Shown: in pieces, positions 25,070 through 34,552 of the stretch
Position numbering within the stretch: position 1 is the first letter of the stretch
How the letters are laid out: the number at the start of each line of letters is the position of its first letter
Source of the DNA: an uncultured Acidobacteriia bacterium
GTDB lineage: Bacteria > Acidobacteriota > Terriglobia > Bryobacterales > Bryobacteraceae
Assembly: GCA_903875575.1 (NCBI GenBank)
Contig: CAIQWJ010000091.1
Location: forward strand, 1 to 64,000
Direction of reading: 5' to 3'
Length of the DNA: 64,000 bases
Notes under the pieces: model-generated
Seen by the model: the letters and a program-made list of their open reading frames with translations, nothing else
Database searches by the model: none
What the model was told of the DNA's origin: nothing
Program-made: the position numbers and the translations under genes

Positions 25070-27496
25070 TCAGAACTGCCGGCCCACCATCTGCTGAATG
25101 GGTTGCATCAACTCGGGCGAGCCCGAGAAGATCGCGTTGGGAAACTGCCGGGAACTGATGATCTGCTGGAAGATCTCCGGGCCCGCATTCACGTTCAGCC
25201 CCAAACCCGCCAGGTATTGTAACCGCAGGTTACGGTCGCGATTGATCTGCGCGGTCCGCATCCACTGCCGAAGGTCGGATGAATTCGCGGCATAGGTGGA
25301 GAGCAGATTCAAAACGGAGGGGAAGCCGACCTCGGTCAGCGAGTTCCGCACGGCTTCGTACTTCGGCTGCGCCAGTTTGGCCTGAAGGGCGTTCACGTCA
25401 ATCGGGAGTTTCTCGACCTGGCCCATTAGAACCACATCGTAGCCGGTGCCGTCCGTGTTGAGATTACCCCAAATGGTGCCGTTGGGAAATGACTCAAAGA
25501 ACGTCGCGATTTCGCTTTGCACGGTTTCAAAGGAACTCTCGTAAAGCGGCACCCATTGGGTGACGATGCCACCTGGATTGAGATGCTTCTTGCAGAGTTC
25601 GAAGTACTCGGTGGTGTAGAGCGAGGCCATGCCTTTCACCCAGGGATGAATGGGGTCTGACGTGATGATATCGAACTTCTGGTCCGCCGTCAGGACGAAA
25701 TGCCGGGCATCATCGAAAACGATGTGCGTGCGGGGATCCTTCATCACGTTGTGGTTGGCATCGGCGAAATACTTCGCGGTGGCAGGCGGGATGCGGGGTT
25801 CAATCTCACAGATGGTAATGTGCTCCACTTCCGGATGCACGACGAACGATCCGGCCGTGACGCCGGCGCCGCAGCCCACAATCAGAATGGAGCGTGGATT
25901 GGTGTGCAGAATGGCCGGCAGGTGGCCGAGCATGCGCTGGAGGCTCATATCCTGCGGCTCGGTGGAGGCTTCCACTTTGCCGGTCACGTGGAAGTAGGTG
26001 GTGTTGTCTTCCCACTTCGAATACGCGATGGAAGAGTTCATGCCGTCCGTGGTGTAGAGCAGCTTCCAGTTGCCCGTGGTGGAGGGCAGGCGGCGGCCAA
26101 AGCCGATCAGCTTCCATGGCGTACCGGGCAAAGCCACCGCGAGCAGAAGAGCGACAGCGAAGGCACCGATCATCTTCTGACTAAGCGATTTGAACGACAG
26201 GCCCACCAGCGCCGCCGCGCCCACCAGGCTGATCACCATGAGGATCTGCTCCGAACCGTGGAGGCTCAGAGCCGGGATCAGGACCAGGCTGAACAGAACA
26301 GCGCCGATAATGGCACCCACGGTGTTGGCACCGTAGATTTCGCCCACCACGCGGCCGGATTCGGCATCGCCCGCGCTTTCCGCGGCGCAGGCCAGCGCAA
26401 TGGGAAAGCTGGCGCCCCAAAGAATGGCAGCCGGGAAGATGGGCAGGATGGAACGCCAGATGTCATTGAGGAAGCCCATCCACGGGCCAGCTGTGGAATT
26501 GAGATTGCCTTCCCAATACGGAAGCCAGTCAGCCAACAGGATGCCCGCCCAGGCGATGGCCAGAGCAAGGAACACCTGGCAGTAAACGAGGAGAAGGCGG
26601 GGATTTCCCTTTTTCGCGGCGTAACGCGCACCGGCGGTGCTGCCAATGCCCAGGCCAGCGAGGAAGACGCCGAGAATGATGGAGAACGTGTAGGTGGTGG
26701 GGCCGAGCATCAGTGACAGGAGTCGGGTCCAGACGACTTCGGCACCGAGGGCTGTGAGTCCGGAGATGCCGATGGAGAAATAAACGTCCCAGGGGCGAAC
26801 ACCGGCGGTCACAAGGCTGGTCGCAGGAGCAGCCTGTGATGGGGCCAAACGCGCCTGATCTTCGGATGAACCCAGAATCAGAAACGACGCGAAACCGATT
26901 ACAAGATTGATGGCGGCTGCAATATAGCTCGCTACAGACATGTCATAAACGCGCAGCAGATAGAAACCGGCGGAGAAACAGCCGAGCACACCACCGGCAA
27001 TATTCGCACCGTAGAAATAGCCCCACCACGCGGCAGCCGAGGGCGAAGCTTGCACCCAGCGGGCAATCAGGGGCAGCGTGGCACCCATCAGAATGGTGGG
27101 CGGCAGCAGGCAGATGGCGCAGCAGATACTGCGCAGCGCGGCATTTGGCAGGCCGCTGGCGAGTCCGGCAACATAGACATTCTGGAGCAGGGGCAGACCG
27201 AACAGCACCGCAATGCCGCAGATGCCGGTGCCGATTTCGAGCAGGGCATAGATGCGGAGAGGGTTCTGAGTTGCAGGAATCACGCGTGGCAGCAGCAGGC
27301 TGCCGATGCACATGCCGCCCATCCAGGTGCCGAGCAGCACGGCGATCGACATGGCGTTGGAGCCAATCACCAGTTGCAGGAGCTGGAGCCAGACAATTTC
27401 ATAGATCAGCGCCGCGCAACCGCTGGCGGCGAAGAGTACAAGCAGCACAGGCAAGAGCCGGGCCGACCGGGGGGAGATAGAAGTTTCAGGTGTCAC
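25070..27496 (-). CDS. fused multi-helix membrane protein with spermidine-synthase-like domain
   Basis: An 808-residue protein. The N-terminal two-thirds hold about 14 hydrophobic helices of the MFS-like spermidine synthase fusion family. The C-terminal third is an aminopropyltransferase/methyltransferase-like domain: YFHVTGKVEAST, the nucleotide site ILIVGCGAGVTAG (about 535-547), ITICEIEP and the catalytic-loop equivalent IITSDPIHPW. The polyamine-synthase Asp lies in DPIHP rather than DSTDP, so a different substrate is possible. About 80 helical residues extend the C-terminus. These fusions are common in Acidobacteria and their activity is unproven. The gene is divergent from the methyltransferase at 27625. 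Confidence 0.9.
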   Translation of the reverse strand: MTPETSISPRSARLLPVLLVLFAASGCAALIYEIVWLQLLQLVIGSNAMSIAVLLGTWMGGMCIGSLLLPRVIPATQNPLRIYALLEIGTGICGIAVLFGLPLLQNVYVAGLASGLPNAALRSICCAICLLPPTILMGATLPLIARWVQASPSAAAWWGYFYGANIAGGVLGCFSAGFYLLRVYDMSVASYIAAAINLVIGFASFLILGSSEDQARLAPSQAAPATSLVTAGVRPWDVYFSIGISGLTALGAEVVWTRLLSLMLGPTTYTFSIILGVFLAGLGIGSTAGARYAAKKGNPRLLLVYCQVFLALAIAWAGILLADWLPYWEGNLNSTAGPWMGFLNDIWRSILPIFPAAILWGASFPIALACAAESAGDAESGRVVGEIYGANTVGAIIGAVLFSLVLIPALSLHGSEQILMVISLVGAAALVGLSFKSLSQKMIGAFAVALLLAVALPGTPWKLIGFGRRLPSTTGNWKLLYTTDGMNSSIAYSKWEDNTTYFHVTGKVEASTEPQDMSLQRMLGHLPAILHTNPRSILIVGCGAGVTAGSFVVHPEVEHITICEIEPRIPPATAKYFADANHNVMKDPRTHIVFDDARHFVLTADQKFDIITSDPIHPWVKGMASLYTTEYFELCKKHLNPGGIVTQWVPLYESSFETVQSEIATFFESFPNGTIWGNLNTDGTGYDVVLMGQVEKLPIDVNALQAKLAQPKYEAVRNSLTEVGFPSVLNLLSTYAANSSDLRQWMRTAQINRDRNLRLQYLAGLGLNVNAGPEIFQQIISSRQFPNAIFSGSPELMQPIQQMVGRQF

Positions 27497-27624
27497 GCGA
27501 ATTCATAATGATACTGTGCCGGGTTTCGCGGTTTGTGCGGAAGTAACCGGGCGGCGACGACTCCAGGGATCGGATACGCTAATCACAAGGTATAAGTGCA
27601 CCCACGGGCGGGTGACCACTTCTT

Positions 27625-28332
27625 ATGGCCCAACATGACGCGGGACTGGAAAGGGAGATCGCGAATTGCTTTCGCCGGATCGGCGACAGCGGCTGGTTTC
27701 CGGATGAAGTGGGAGCGGAATCGCGGCAATTGGCTCTCGTGTTCGAAACCCTGAAGCCGGGGCCGGGCATGCGCATTCTGGATGCGGGTTGCGCGCGTGG
27801 TCGCTTCCTGCGACGTTTAGAGACCTCCGGAGCCAGACTATTCGGGGTGGACCTGACGGAGGTTTTTCTGCATTCCGCGCATGCGAATGTGCAGGGCGCG
27901 GCGTTTGCAGGCGGAAGTCTCAGTTCCCTGCCCTTCGCAGATGGGGCCTTCGACGCAGTGTATTGCATCGAGACCCTGGAGCATTTACCGGATACCGAAA
28001 CCGCGCTCGCGGAGATGGCGCGGGTGTTGCGGCCGGGCGGCCCACTGTTGGTCATCGATAAGAGCATGATGGGACTGCACCCCAGGTCTGCGATGCCCAA
28101 CGCAGTCTGGAAGCCCTGGATGGAGAGGCGCGGCAGATGGATGTACCCGGTTGAATTCGGATTCCGCGAAAAATGGTTTTGGCCGCGGGAACTGGCCAGA
28201 ATGATGGAGCGGCATTTCGATGACGTCAGCATTCGGTTCCAAACAGAGGGATTTGGGAAGGCGACGCGGCTGTATCGGGCTCTGCCGTTTCTGGCCTTTG
28301 AGGCGGCATGGTCCGGGAAAAGAAGACTATGA
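27625..28332 (+). CDS. SAM-dependent methyltransferase (Methyltransf_11 type)
   Basis: A 235-residue cytoplasmic enzyme. Motif I ILDAGCARGRF (51-61), acidic post-I residue in RLFGVDLTEVF, motif II AFDAVYCIETLEHL and motif III VLRPGGPLLVIDK are all present, so it should bind SAM. The acceptor is unknown; the UbiE/Methyltransf_11 grouping covers quinones, lipids and sugars. No strong SD precedes the ATG at 27625. The stop overlaps the first ATGs of the Uma2 pseudogene, so the two were coupled. It may belong functionally to the polysaccharide locus that begins at 28908. Confidence 0.9.
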   Translation: MAQHDAGLEREIANCFRRIGDSGWFPDEVGAESRQLALVFETLKPGPGMRILDAGCARGRFLRRLETSGARLFGVDLTEVFLHSAHANVQGAAFAGGSLSSLPFADGAFDAVYCIETLEHLPDTETALAEMARVLRPGGPLLVIDKSMMGLHPRSAMPNAVWKPWMERRGRWMYPVEFGFREKWFWPRELARMMERHFDDVSIRFQTEGFGKATRLYRALPFLAFEAAWSGKRRL

Positions 28333-28340
28333 TGGGTGAG

Positions 28341-28850
28341 ATGAGCGTTGCCACGCTGATTTCGCTTGACGAGTACCTGCGAACCAGCTTCGAACCCGAC
28401 TGCGATTACGTCGATGGCGAAGTGGTGGAGAGAAATGTGGGGAAGCGAAGGCACGGTCGCGCGCAAGCGCGGATTACGATCTGGTTTGGACAGCAAGAGC
28501 AGACATTGCGGCTGGAAACAATCACAGAATTGCGCGTGCAGGTTGGGCGCGGCAAAGTCCGGATTCCGGATGTTGTTGTCGCCGAAATCCCCATTCCAGA
28601 CGAGGAAGTCATCACCACCCTCCCCTATCTCTGCATTGAAATCATGTCGCCGGACGACACCATGGCTGACATGCAGGACCGCATTGATGATTATTTGGAA
28701 TTCGGCGTGCCGAATGTCTGGGTGATCGACCCATAGAAGCATCGCGGCTGGCGGGTGAGCGCGGCAGGCTGGGCAACCGCCACCGACGGGACCATGCGAA
28801 CAGACGATGGACGAGTCGCCATGCCGCTTGCTGACGTCCTGCTGCCGTAA
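28341..28850 (+). pseudogene. Uma2-family endonuclease gene with premature amber stop
   Basis: DUF820/Uma2 protein of the restriction-endonuclease-like fold. The frame encodes the family core (SLDEYLRTSF, DYVDGEVVERN, RIPDVVVAEIP, LCIEIMSPDDT, VWVIDP). It meets TAG at 28734-28736, exactly where the family continues from the WVIDP strand. After the TAG the same frame continues for 37 codons of typical Uma2 tail, including HRGWRVSA and GRVAMPLADVLLP, to TAA at 28848-28850. A single nonsense change thus removes the last quarter. The catalytic core remains, so the shortened product might be made, but the terminal strand is lost. An intact homologue is at 63115-63627. Confidence 0.85.
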
Positions 28851-28907
28851 CCCAGCTAGTACTCCTGACAGGCGGATTTCGCACTTTCGGTGCTAGGATC
28901 GGAACAG

Positions 28908-29669
28908 ATGCAGCCGTTTGGCACACGCCCGCGCAGAACCCTGGTACCAACAGGGCTGGCTGCTATTGCTTTTTTCATCCTGGCTCTTGCCGCCAATGCG
29001 GCGACAAACCCCGTCCTTGGCGTCGTCACGAGCACTCGAACCTATTCCATCGGCCCGGTAGACGCAAAACCGGAGGCCGGTCCGATGATCGTTGTCGACG
29101 GAGACAAGATCGCGGCGGACACTGCAGTGGTCATGTTCCGGCTCACCGGCCAAAACCGTGCCATCCTGGGAACGAAGTCCGAAGCCACGGTTCGACCGAT
29201 TCCGCCGCAGCGCGACGCACCGGAGGTGGGCCAGTTCTTCTACCTGAGTAAGGGGTCCATTCAGTACGACGCATTGAAGGAACCGCTGGCGATCTGTGCG
29301 CGGGATCGTCTGTACCTGCCTTCGATTCCGGGTTCAGGGGAAGTGGTCATTGTGAACGATAAGCCGCAGGTCCGGCTCATCACCGGGACGATGGTGCGCT
29401 CAGGTTCCGATGTTTGTAACAATAAGGGCGCGGCGTGGCTGCTGTCGAACGGCGCTGGGTCCCCCGGGACGGTTACAGGAACAGCTGGTGCGGCGGGCAT
29501 TGGGAGTCCTGGTGCCGTTACCGCCACAGCCGCCGGGGCCGGTATACAGGCAGGGGTGCCTGTCGCAGTCAGCATTGGCGTGTCCACGGGAACCGTGGCG
29601 GGAATGATTGGGACAGCGGCGCTATCCCAGTCGCCACCGTCCGCGAGTCCAACCCTGCCCGGCCAGTAG
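28908..29669 (+). CDS. exported hypothetical protein, possible FecR-like domain
   Basis: About 253 residues from the ATG at 28908 (MQPFGTRPRR), with a hydrophobic export segment at about 10-30 (GLAAIAFFILALAANA). The middle (MIVVDGDKIAADTAVVMFRL to GSIQYDAL) has the rhythm of FecR-like beta-helical ligand domains, which is a weak similarity. The last 80 residues are Gly/Ala/Thr/Val-rich with a hydrophobic stretch (IQAGVPVAVSIGVSTGTV) that could reinsert into the membrane. It is the first gene before the polysaccharide export genes on the same strand. No function is claimed. Confidence 0.68.
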   Translation: MQPFGTRPRRTLVPTGLAAIAFFILALAANAATNPVLGVVTSTRTYSIGPVDAKPEAGPMIVVDGDKIAADTAVVMFRLTGQNRAILGTKSEATVRPIPPQRDAPEVGQFFYLSKGSIQYDALKEPLAICARDRLYLPSIPGSGEVVIVNDKPQVRLITGTMVRSGSDVCNNKGAAWLLSNGAGSPGTVTGTAGAAGIGSPGAVTATAAGAGIQAGVPVAVSIGVSTGTVAGMIGTAALSQSPPSASPTLPGQ

Positions 29670-29808
29670 CACGTTCGTATCCGAACCTCATGGGGGGTAA
29701 GTTTTCCTCCCTACCCCGTCCCACTCGGCTAAGTTGAGTGATATTATACAGATAGTAGGGGCGGAACGAGGACTTCACCGTACCGCGACAGGACACCGAG
29801 AACTTTTC
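29670..29808 (+). promoter_or_regulatory. leader region of the exopolysaccharide operon with small hairpin
   Basis: A 139-base gap before the long plus-strand locus. It contains GGGGTA and TACCCC arms (about 29694-29717) separated by a pyrimidine-rich loop, and an AT-rich TATTATACA about 70 bases before the chosen start, which could serve as a -10 region. No matching -35 was found, so promoter placement is tentative. Confidence 0.3.
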
Positions 29809-31014
29809 ATGAACTGGCAGGGACTTCAGCGCCGCGTGCCGCTCCCGCTTATCGGTTGTGTTCTTGGTACCTGCAGCTATCTGGTGGGAGTGGGAAACTC
29901 CTCAGAACGGTCTGTTGCCAACGCCGGTGCTGCCGTTTGGGAGGAGCGCACCGACGAAGCCACCAACTCAGCTCTTCAGGCCCTGCGGCTGGATGCAGGC
30001 TCACCGGAAAGATGGACTGATCTGGCAGATGTCATGGCTGAAACGAACCGCGGGGATGACGCACGGTATTGCGTGGAACAGGCAATGGCCAGGGCTCCCC
30101 ATTTACCGCACACGGCAATGCGCGCCGCCGGAATTTATTATCGGCTGGGCGACCCCGAATCCGCACTGCGCATGACGCACCGGGTGGTTGCCGAAACCCG
30201 CGAGTACGATCCCAACGTATTCCAGTTCTGGCAACGTCTCGGTGGCACGGCTGAGCGGGTTTTCCAGTTGGGGATTGGCTCCAACACCGGCCTGGGCCGC
30301 ACCTACTTTCAGTTCCTGGCGCGGGCCGCCGATAGCGCCGCCGTCGATTCCGCATGGACCGCGTTACGCGAACGTCAGATGGCCGGGAACAAGGAAACGC
30401 TCGAATATGCAGGGGCACTCACTGCGGAGCATCGCTATGACGCGGCTGCCGCCGCCGAATCAGGAGCCCTGCCGAATGGACTTCTGAATAGCGGTTTTGA
30501 AAGCAATTGGACAGACCAGGGCCCGGGCGGGGGCGAATCAGGTTGGCGGGTGGAGTCAATTTCCGGCGTCGAAGTCCGTCGCGACGAGACGGTTCGGTTC
30601 GCAGGAGTGGCCTCATTGCGAGTGAGTTTTGTGAACGACAACGGAAGTGAGTTCAGTCCCGTGTCCCAGGAGCGACCGTTGGCTCCGGGAACATGGCAAC
30701 TGAGGGCGATGCTGCGCACTGATCTGAAGAACGCCTACGTGTCCGGCTCAGCAGGCGGGGTGGACCCCGAAGCCATGGCGGGGATTGGCTTGCGTGCGGT
30801 TGACGCTGCAACCGGTAAGATTCTTGGCAGCACCCCGCGACTAAGCGTTTCCCGTGACTGGACGCCCGAGTCAGCCCGCTTCACTTTGACCGGATCTCAT
30901 GCACGCCTGGTGCGCATCGAAGTGGTCCGCCCCGCAAAATCCGATCTCGCTCTGAGCATGTCCGGTTCCGCGTGGGTGGACGACGTCTCGCTGACCCCGG
31001 AGGCCACCCGATGA
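29809..31014 (+). CDS. exported TPR-like protein with C-terminal carbohydrate-binding-type domain
   Basis: About 401 residues from ATG 29809 (MNWQGLQRRVPLPL); an upstream in-frame start at 29734 is possible. The hydrophobic segment PLIGCVLGTCSYLVGVG follows a basic stretch, suggesting an anchor. TPR-like helices span about 40-215 (WTDLADVMAETNRGDDARYC, LPHTAMRAAGIYYRLGD). The C-terminal 165 residues (LLNSGFESNW, VRFAGVASLRVSF, FTLTGSHARLVRIEV, AWVDDVSL) look like a galactose-binding/CBM-type beta sandwich. The stop overlaps the Wza-like start. TPR plus carbohydrate-binding proteins at this position often assist capsule assembly; that role is inferred. Confidence 0.82.
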   Translation: MNWQGLQRRVPLPLIGCVLGTCSYLVGVGNSSERSVANAGAAVWEERTDEATNSALQALRLDAGSPERWTDLADVMAETNRGDDARYCVEQAMARAPHLPHTAMRAAGIYYRLGDPESALRMTHRVVAETREYDPNVFQFWQRLGGTAERVFQLGIGSNTGLGRTYFQFLARAADSAAVDSAWTALRERQMAGNKETLEYAGALTAEHRYDAAAAAESGALPNGLLNSGFESNWTDQGPGGGESGWRVESISGVEVRRDETVRFAGVASLRVSFVNDNGSEFSPVSQERPLAPGTWQLRAMLRTDLKNAYVSGSAGGVDPEAMAGIGLRAVDAATGKILGSTPRLSVSRDWTPESARFTLTGSHARLVRIEVVRPAKSDLALSMSGSAWVDDVSLTPEATR

Positions 31015-31967
31015 GCGGACTTCGTTTCACGCGCCGGATTCCATGGCTCGCCATGCTGGGTCTGGCATTCACCGCCGCGTGGGGGCAACAGGAGTCTACA
31101 ACCGAAAAGACTTACGTGACGGGGCCGGGTGACCAGTTGATGGTGCAGGTGGCGGATGTGGAAGAGTTCAAGGGAGGCAAGGCCGTCCGCATTGACGATT
31201 CCGGAAGCTTCACACTGCCCTTCATCGGACGCGTGGATGCTGCAGGAATCACGCTGCGCAAGCTGGAATCCAATATATCGACGGCGCTCAGCAGGTACAT
31301 TGTTGCCCCCCAGGTGAGCGTCACCATCGCGGAGCGCCGGTCGCAGCCTGTGACCGTGGCTGGCGCGGTGCGGAACCCGGGCGTGCTGAATATCGCCGGC
31401 GGCAGGACCCTTTTCGAAGTGCTGGCAATGGCTGGCGGGGTGCTGCCGGAAGCCGGCTACAGGATCCGTCTCACGCGACGAGTATCGCAGGGGGAGATCC
31501 CGGTTGCGGGAGCGCTGAGGGATTCGGCCGGACAGTATTATGTAGCGGATATTCCTCTGCGGGATCTGGATTCGGGCGGATCAGCGGCCAACATTCCCAT
31601 CCTCGCCAACGATTTCGTGTCTGTGCCGCGGGCGGAGGTGATTTTCGTGATCGGGGACGTGAAGAAAACCGGCTCGTTCGCGCTCGCTGACGGCCAGACT
31701 GTCTCTGTTTTACAGGCCCTGGGGATGGCCGAAGGGCCGCTCAAGACGGCGGCCACGTCGAAGGCCTCCATCAAGCGGAGGGTTGGGGACGACAAGATTA
31801 CCGACATTCCAGTAGATCTGGATAAGATCATGGCTGGCAAAGCGCCGGACGAAAAGATGCAGGCAAAAGATATTCTGGTGGTACCGGGGAGCGCATCGAA
31901 AAGTGCTTTGGAGCGCACGATTTCGACCATCCTGACTATTGGGGCGGGAGCGGCACTACGGTTTTAG
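31011..31967 (+). CDS. Wza/GumB-like polysaccharide export outer-membrane protein
   Basis: A 318-residue secretin-like exporter of the OPX family, which forms the outer-membrane/periplasmic channel for capsule or exopolysaccharide. Signal peptide about 1-26 (ending AAWGQ), no lipobox Cys, then the Poly_export domain (YVTGPGDQLMVQVADV, GSFTLPFIGRVDA, YIVAPQVSVTI). Two SLBB domains follow (VAGAVRNPGVLNIAGG and VIGDVKKTGSFALADG). The start overlaps the previous stop as ATGA and has SD GGAGG. It pairs with the Wzc-like kinase that follows one base after its stop, the classical export core. Confidence 0.94.
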   Translation: MSGLRFTRRIPWLAMLGLAFTAAWGQQESTTEKTYVTGPGDQLMVQVADVEEFKGGKAVRIDDSGSFTLPFIGRVDAAGITLRKLESNISTALSRYIVAPQVSVTIAERRSQPVTVAGAVRNPGVLNIAGGRTLFEVLAMAGGVLPEAGYRIRLTRRVSQGEIPVAGALRDSAGQYYVADIPLRDLDSGGSAANIPILANDFVSVPRAEVIFVIGDVKKTGSFALADGQTVSVLQALGMAEGPLKTAATSKASIKRRVGDDKITDIPVDLDKIMAGKAPDEKMQAKDILVVPGSASKSALERTISTILTIGAGAALRF

Positions 31968-31968
31968 T

Positions 31969-34530
31969 ATGAGCGAACACGCCCGGCACGCACCACAATC
32001 ACCTGCCAACAGCCATGCTCCCTCCACCACGGAACGGGTTCTGGAACTGAGCCGTCGGCTGGAGGCTGGACTCGATCCGATACCCACAAGGCAGGAGTGG
32101 GAAGCCCAAACGGTGGAAGCCCCGCACGTGGAAGCACGACAACCGGCGGCGGATATTCCGGCGGCCCCAAAGGTACCACCCGCCGGGCATGAGAATCTTC
32201 CCGCGATGGGGCGCCGGGTGACGGACCGTGCCATCGCCGGTTATCAGACACCCCACCTGCAACTCCCCCATCCGCTGGCACCGTTTTCCACGCTGCCTGG
32301 ATCTCAATCGGTCACCTCGCCGCAGACGGCGCATCCCGGAGGGTTGCTGGAGTATTGGCAGATGCTTCGACGACGGAAATGGCTGCTGGTGCTGACGGTC
32401 ATCCTGGGCGGCATCGTGGGTTTGCTTGTACTCCTGCCACAGACTCCGGTTTTTCGCGCGAGCACCACGATTGAAGTTCTGGATATGAATTCCGGCATCA
32501 CCGGCCTGAAGGACGGTTCGACAGGACCCAACCCAACGGAGGCGACCAATCTGCAGACACAGGTGGATATTATCGGCAGCGCGACGCTGCAGCAGCGCGT
32601 TGTCGCCAGACTGATCGCGTCGGAAAAGACGATCGAGCAGCCGGTGGATCGCCTGGAGAAATGGCGCCGCGTTCTGAACCTGCCGGCGAAACCTCTGCTG
32701 TCCAAACAAGATATTCTCAACGGCACGGCGGGGGGCATCACGGCCAATGCATCTTCCAGCAGCCGGATCATCCGGGTCGACTGCGAATCGTCCAACCCAA
32801 AAGTCGCCGCCGACTATGTCAATACCCTCGCGGAGGAGTTTATCAGCGAGCGACTGGAATCACACTGGCAGGCGACACAGCGAACCAGCGAGTATCTGAC
32901 AAAACAGCTGGAAGAACTGAAGGTCCGGCTGATGGCGTCCGAAGACGCGCTCCAGAATTACGCAAAGGCGACAGGTCTTCAGTTCATCGGCGATCAGGGG
33001 AACCAGAGCGTGATGGACCAGAAACTGGGGCATCTCGACTCTGAACTTTCCACCGCGCAGGCGGATCGAATTGCCAAGCAATCCAGGTACGAACTGGCGG
33101 ACAATGCGCCCATCGATACGCTGCCGGAAGTACTGGACGATCCGTCTCTGAAACTGGATCACCAGAAGCTGGCCGATGCGAAGCGGGCGCTGGCGGAACT
33201 CACTGTCACCTACACAGCGGAAGCGCCCGAGGTAAAGAAACTGCAGAGTCAGATTTCCGCCATTGAGACGGATATGGGCAAGATCCGCAGCCGGATCCTC
33301 GATCATATCCGCGGCGAACTCGAGGTGGCGAAGACGAGAGAGAAACTGCTGACGGATGCCGCCACCCAGCAGGCAGGTCTGGTTTCGGCCGAAGCTTCCA
33401 AGGCAATCCATTACAACATTCTGAAGCGAGAAGTCGACACCAATCGCGAAGTCTGGGAATCGCTGCTGCAGAGAGTCAAAGAGGCCGGAATTTCCGCCGC
33501 CATGAGGTCCAGCAATTTCCGCGTCGTGGACCCCGCGATGCCACCGACAATTCCAGTCAAGCCGATTTTCCGCCAGGGGATTATGGCCGGCATGGTGCTT
33601 GGCCTGTTCGCCGGTATTGGCCTGGTGTTCCTGCGGGAGAACATGGATCACAGCATCGCTCTGCCCGGAGAAACCGCTTACTATCTTGGTTCGCCGGAAC
33701 TCGCGGTAGTGCCGTCAAAAGCCCTTGAGGGCGGCCGCTGGAAGATGTTCGGCACAGGGGGAAGACTCGGCCAGAAACTTCTTGCCGGCAGCGAAGGCAT
33801 GGTCGAGCGCAGTGCTTTCAATCAGACCGATTCCCTGGTGGCCGAGTCATTTCGTGTCGCGCTGACCTCATTGCTGTTTGCCAACCGGAGCGGCAATCCG
33901 CCAAGAGCAATCGCTGTCAGCAGTCCGGGGCCGGCGGAAGGCAAGACGACTGTCGCATGCAACCTGGCCATCAGTTATGCGGAAATCAACTGGCGAGTCC
34001 TGCTGATTGACGCCGACATGCGGCGCCCCCGCCTTCACAACATTTTCGGTGTTGACAATGAAACAGGCCTGGCGACGCTGCTGGAAGGGACAGAGCCAAC
34101 GGAACCGGAAGACGTTGCCGCCGTTGTGCAGGCCACGGCAATTCCAAATCTCTCCGTCATGACGCGCGGCAGGCTACGGGGCACAGTCATTAACATGTTG
34201 TATTCGCCGCGCTTTTCGGAAGTCCTTCAACTGGCGCGGGAAGAGTTCGACGTGGTTGTGCTGGACACGCCACCCATGCTGCATCTGCCGGACGCGCGCG
34301 CCATCGCGCACATGACTGATGGGGTGGTCTTTGTGGTACGCTCCGGCAAGACGCTGCGCGATACGGTCATCACCGCGCGAGATCGCTTCCGCCAGGATGG
34401 CATTCCGGTTCTGGGCTCGATTCTGAATGACTGGAATCCAAAAGACATCGGCTATTACGGCCATGCCAACTACGAGGCCTACCGCACTTCTTACTATGGG
34501 ACAGGTCCATCTGAAGATCCCGAAGCGTAG
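31969..34530 (+). CDS. Wzc-like chain-length determinant/tyrosine autokinase
   Basis: An 853-residue inner-membrane co-polymerase that controls polysaccharide chain length with the OPX channel. A 130-residue Pro-rich cytoplasmic N-terminal region precedes the usual architecture and is unusual. TM1 is near 137-157 (KWLLVLTVILGGIVGLL), then the periplasmic Wzz domain and coiled coils (about 300-500), and TM2 near 536-556. The BY-kinase domain has Walker A SSPGPAEGKTT (about 651), Walker A' LLIDADMRRPR (about 677) and Walker B VVVLDTPP (about 761). The C-terminus carries a Tyr cluster (YYGHANYEAYRTSYYG), the expected autophosphorylation sites. It starts two bases after the Wza-like stop. Confidence 0.95.
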   Translation: MSEHARHAPQSPANSHAPSTTERVLELSRRLEAGLDPIPTRQEWEAQTVEAPHVEARQPAADIPAAPKVPPAGHENLPAMGRRVTDRAIAGYQTPHLQLPHPLAPFSTLPGSQSVTSPQTAHPGGLLEYWQMLRRRKWLLVLTVILGGIVGLLVLLPQTPVFRASTTIEVLDMNSGITGLKDGSTGPNPTEATNLQTQVDIIGSATLQQRVVARLIASEKTIEQPVDRLEKWRRVLNLPAKPLLSKQDILNGTAGGITANASSSSRIIRVDCESSNPKVAADYVNTLAEEFISERLESHWQATQRTSEYLTKQLEELKVRLMASEDALQNYAKATGLQFIGDQGNQSVMDQKLGHLDSELSTAQADRIAKQSRYELADNAPIDTLPEVLDDPSLKLDHQKLADAKRALAELTVTYTAEAPEVKKLQSQISAIETDMGKIRSRILDHIRGELEVAKTREKLLTDAATQQAGLVSAEASKAIHYNILKREVDTNREVWESLLQRVKEAGISAAMRSSNFRVVDPAMPPTIPVKPIFRQGIMAGMVLGLFAGIGLVFLRENMDHSIALPGETAYYLGSPELAVVPSKALEGGRWKMFGTGGRLGQKLLAGSEGMVERSAFNQTDSLVAESFRVALTSLLFANRSGNPPRAIAVSSPGPAEGKTTVACNLAISYAEINWRVLLIDADMRRPRLHNIFGVDNETGLATLLEGTEPTEPEDVAAVVQATAIPNLSVMTRGRLRGTVINMLYSPRFSEVLQLAREEFDVVVLDTPPMLHLPDARAIAHMTDGVVFVVRSGKTLRDTVITARDRFRQDGIPVLGSILNDWNPKDIGYYGHANYEAYRTSYYGTGPSEDPEA

Positions 34531-34552
34531 CTGAGCCGGCGACACATCAAAC

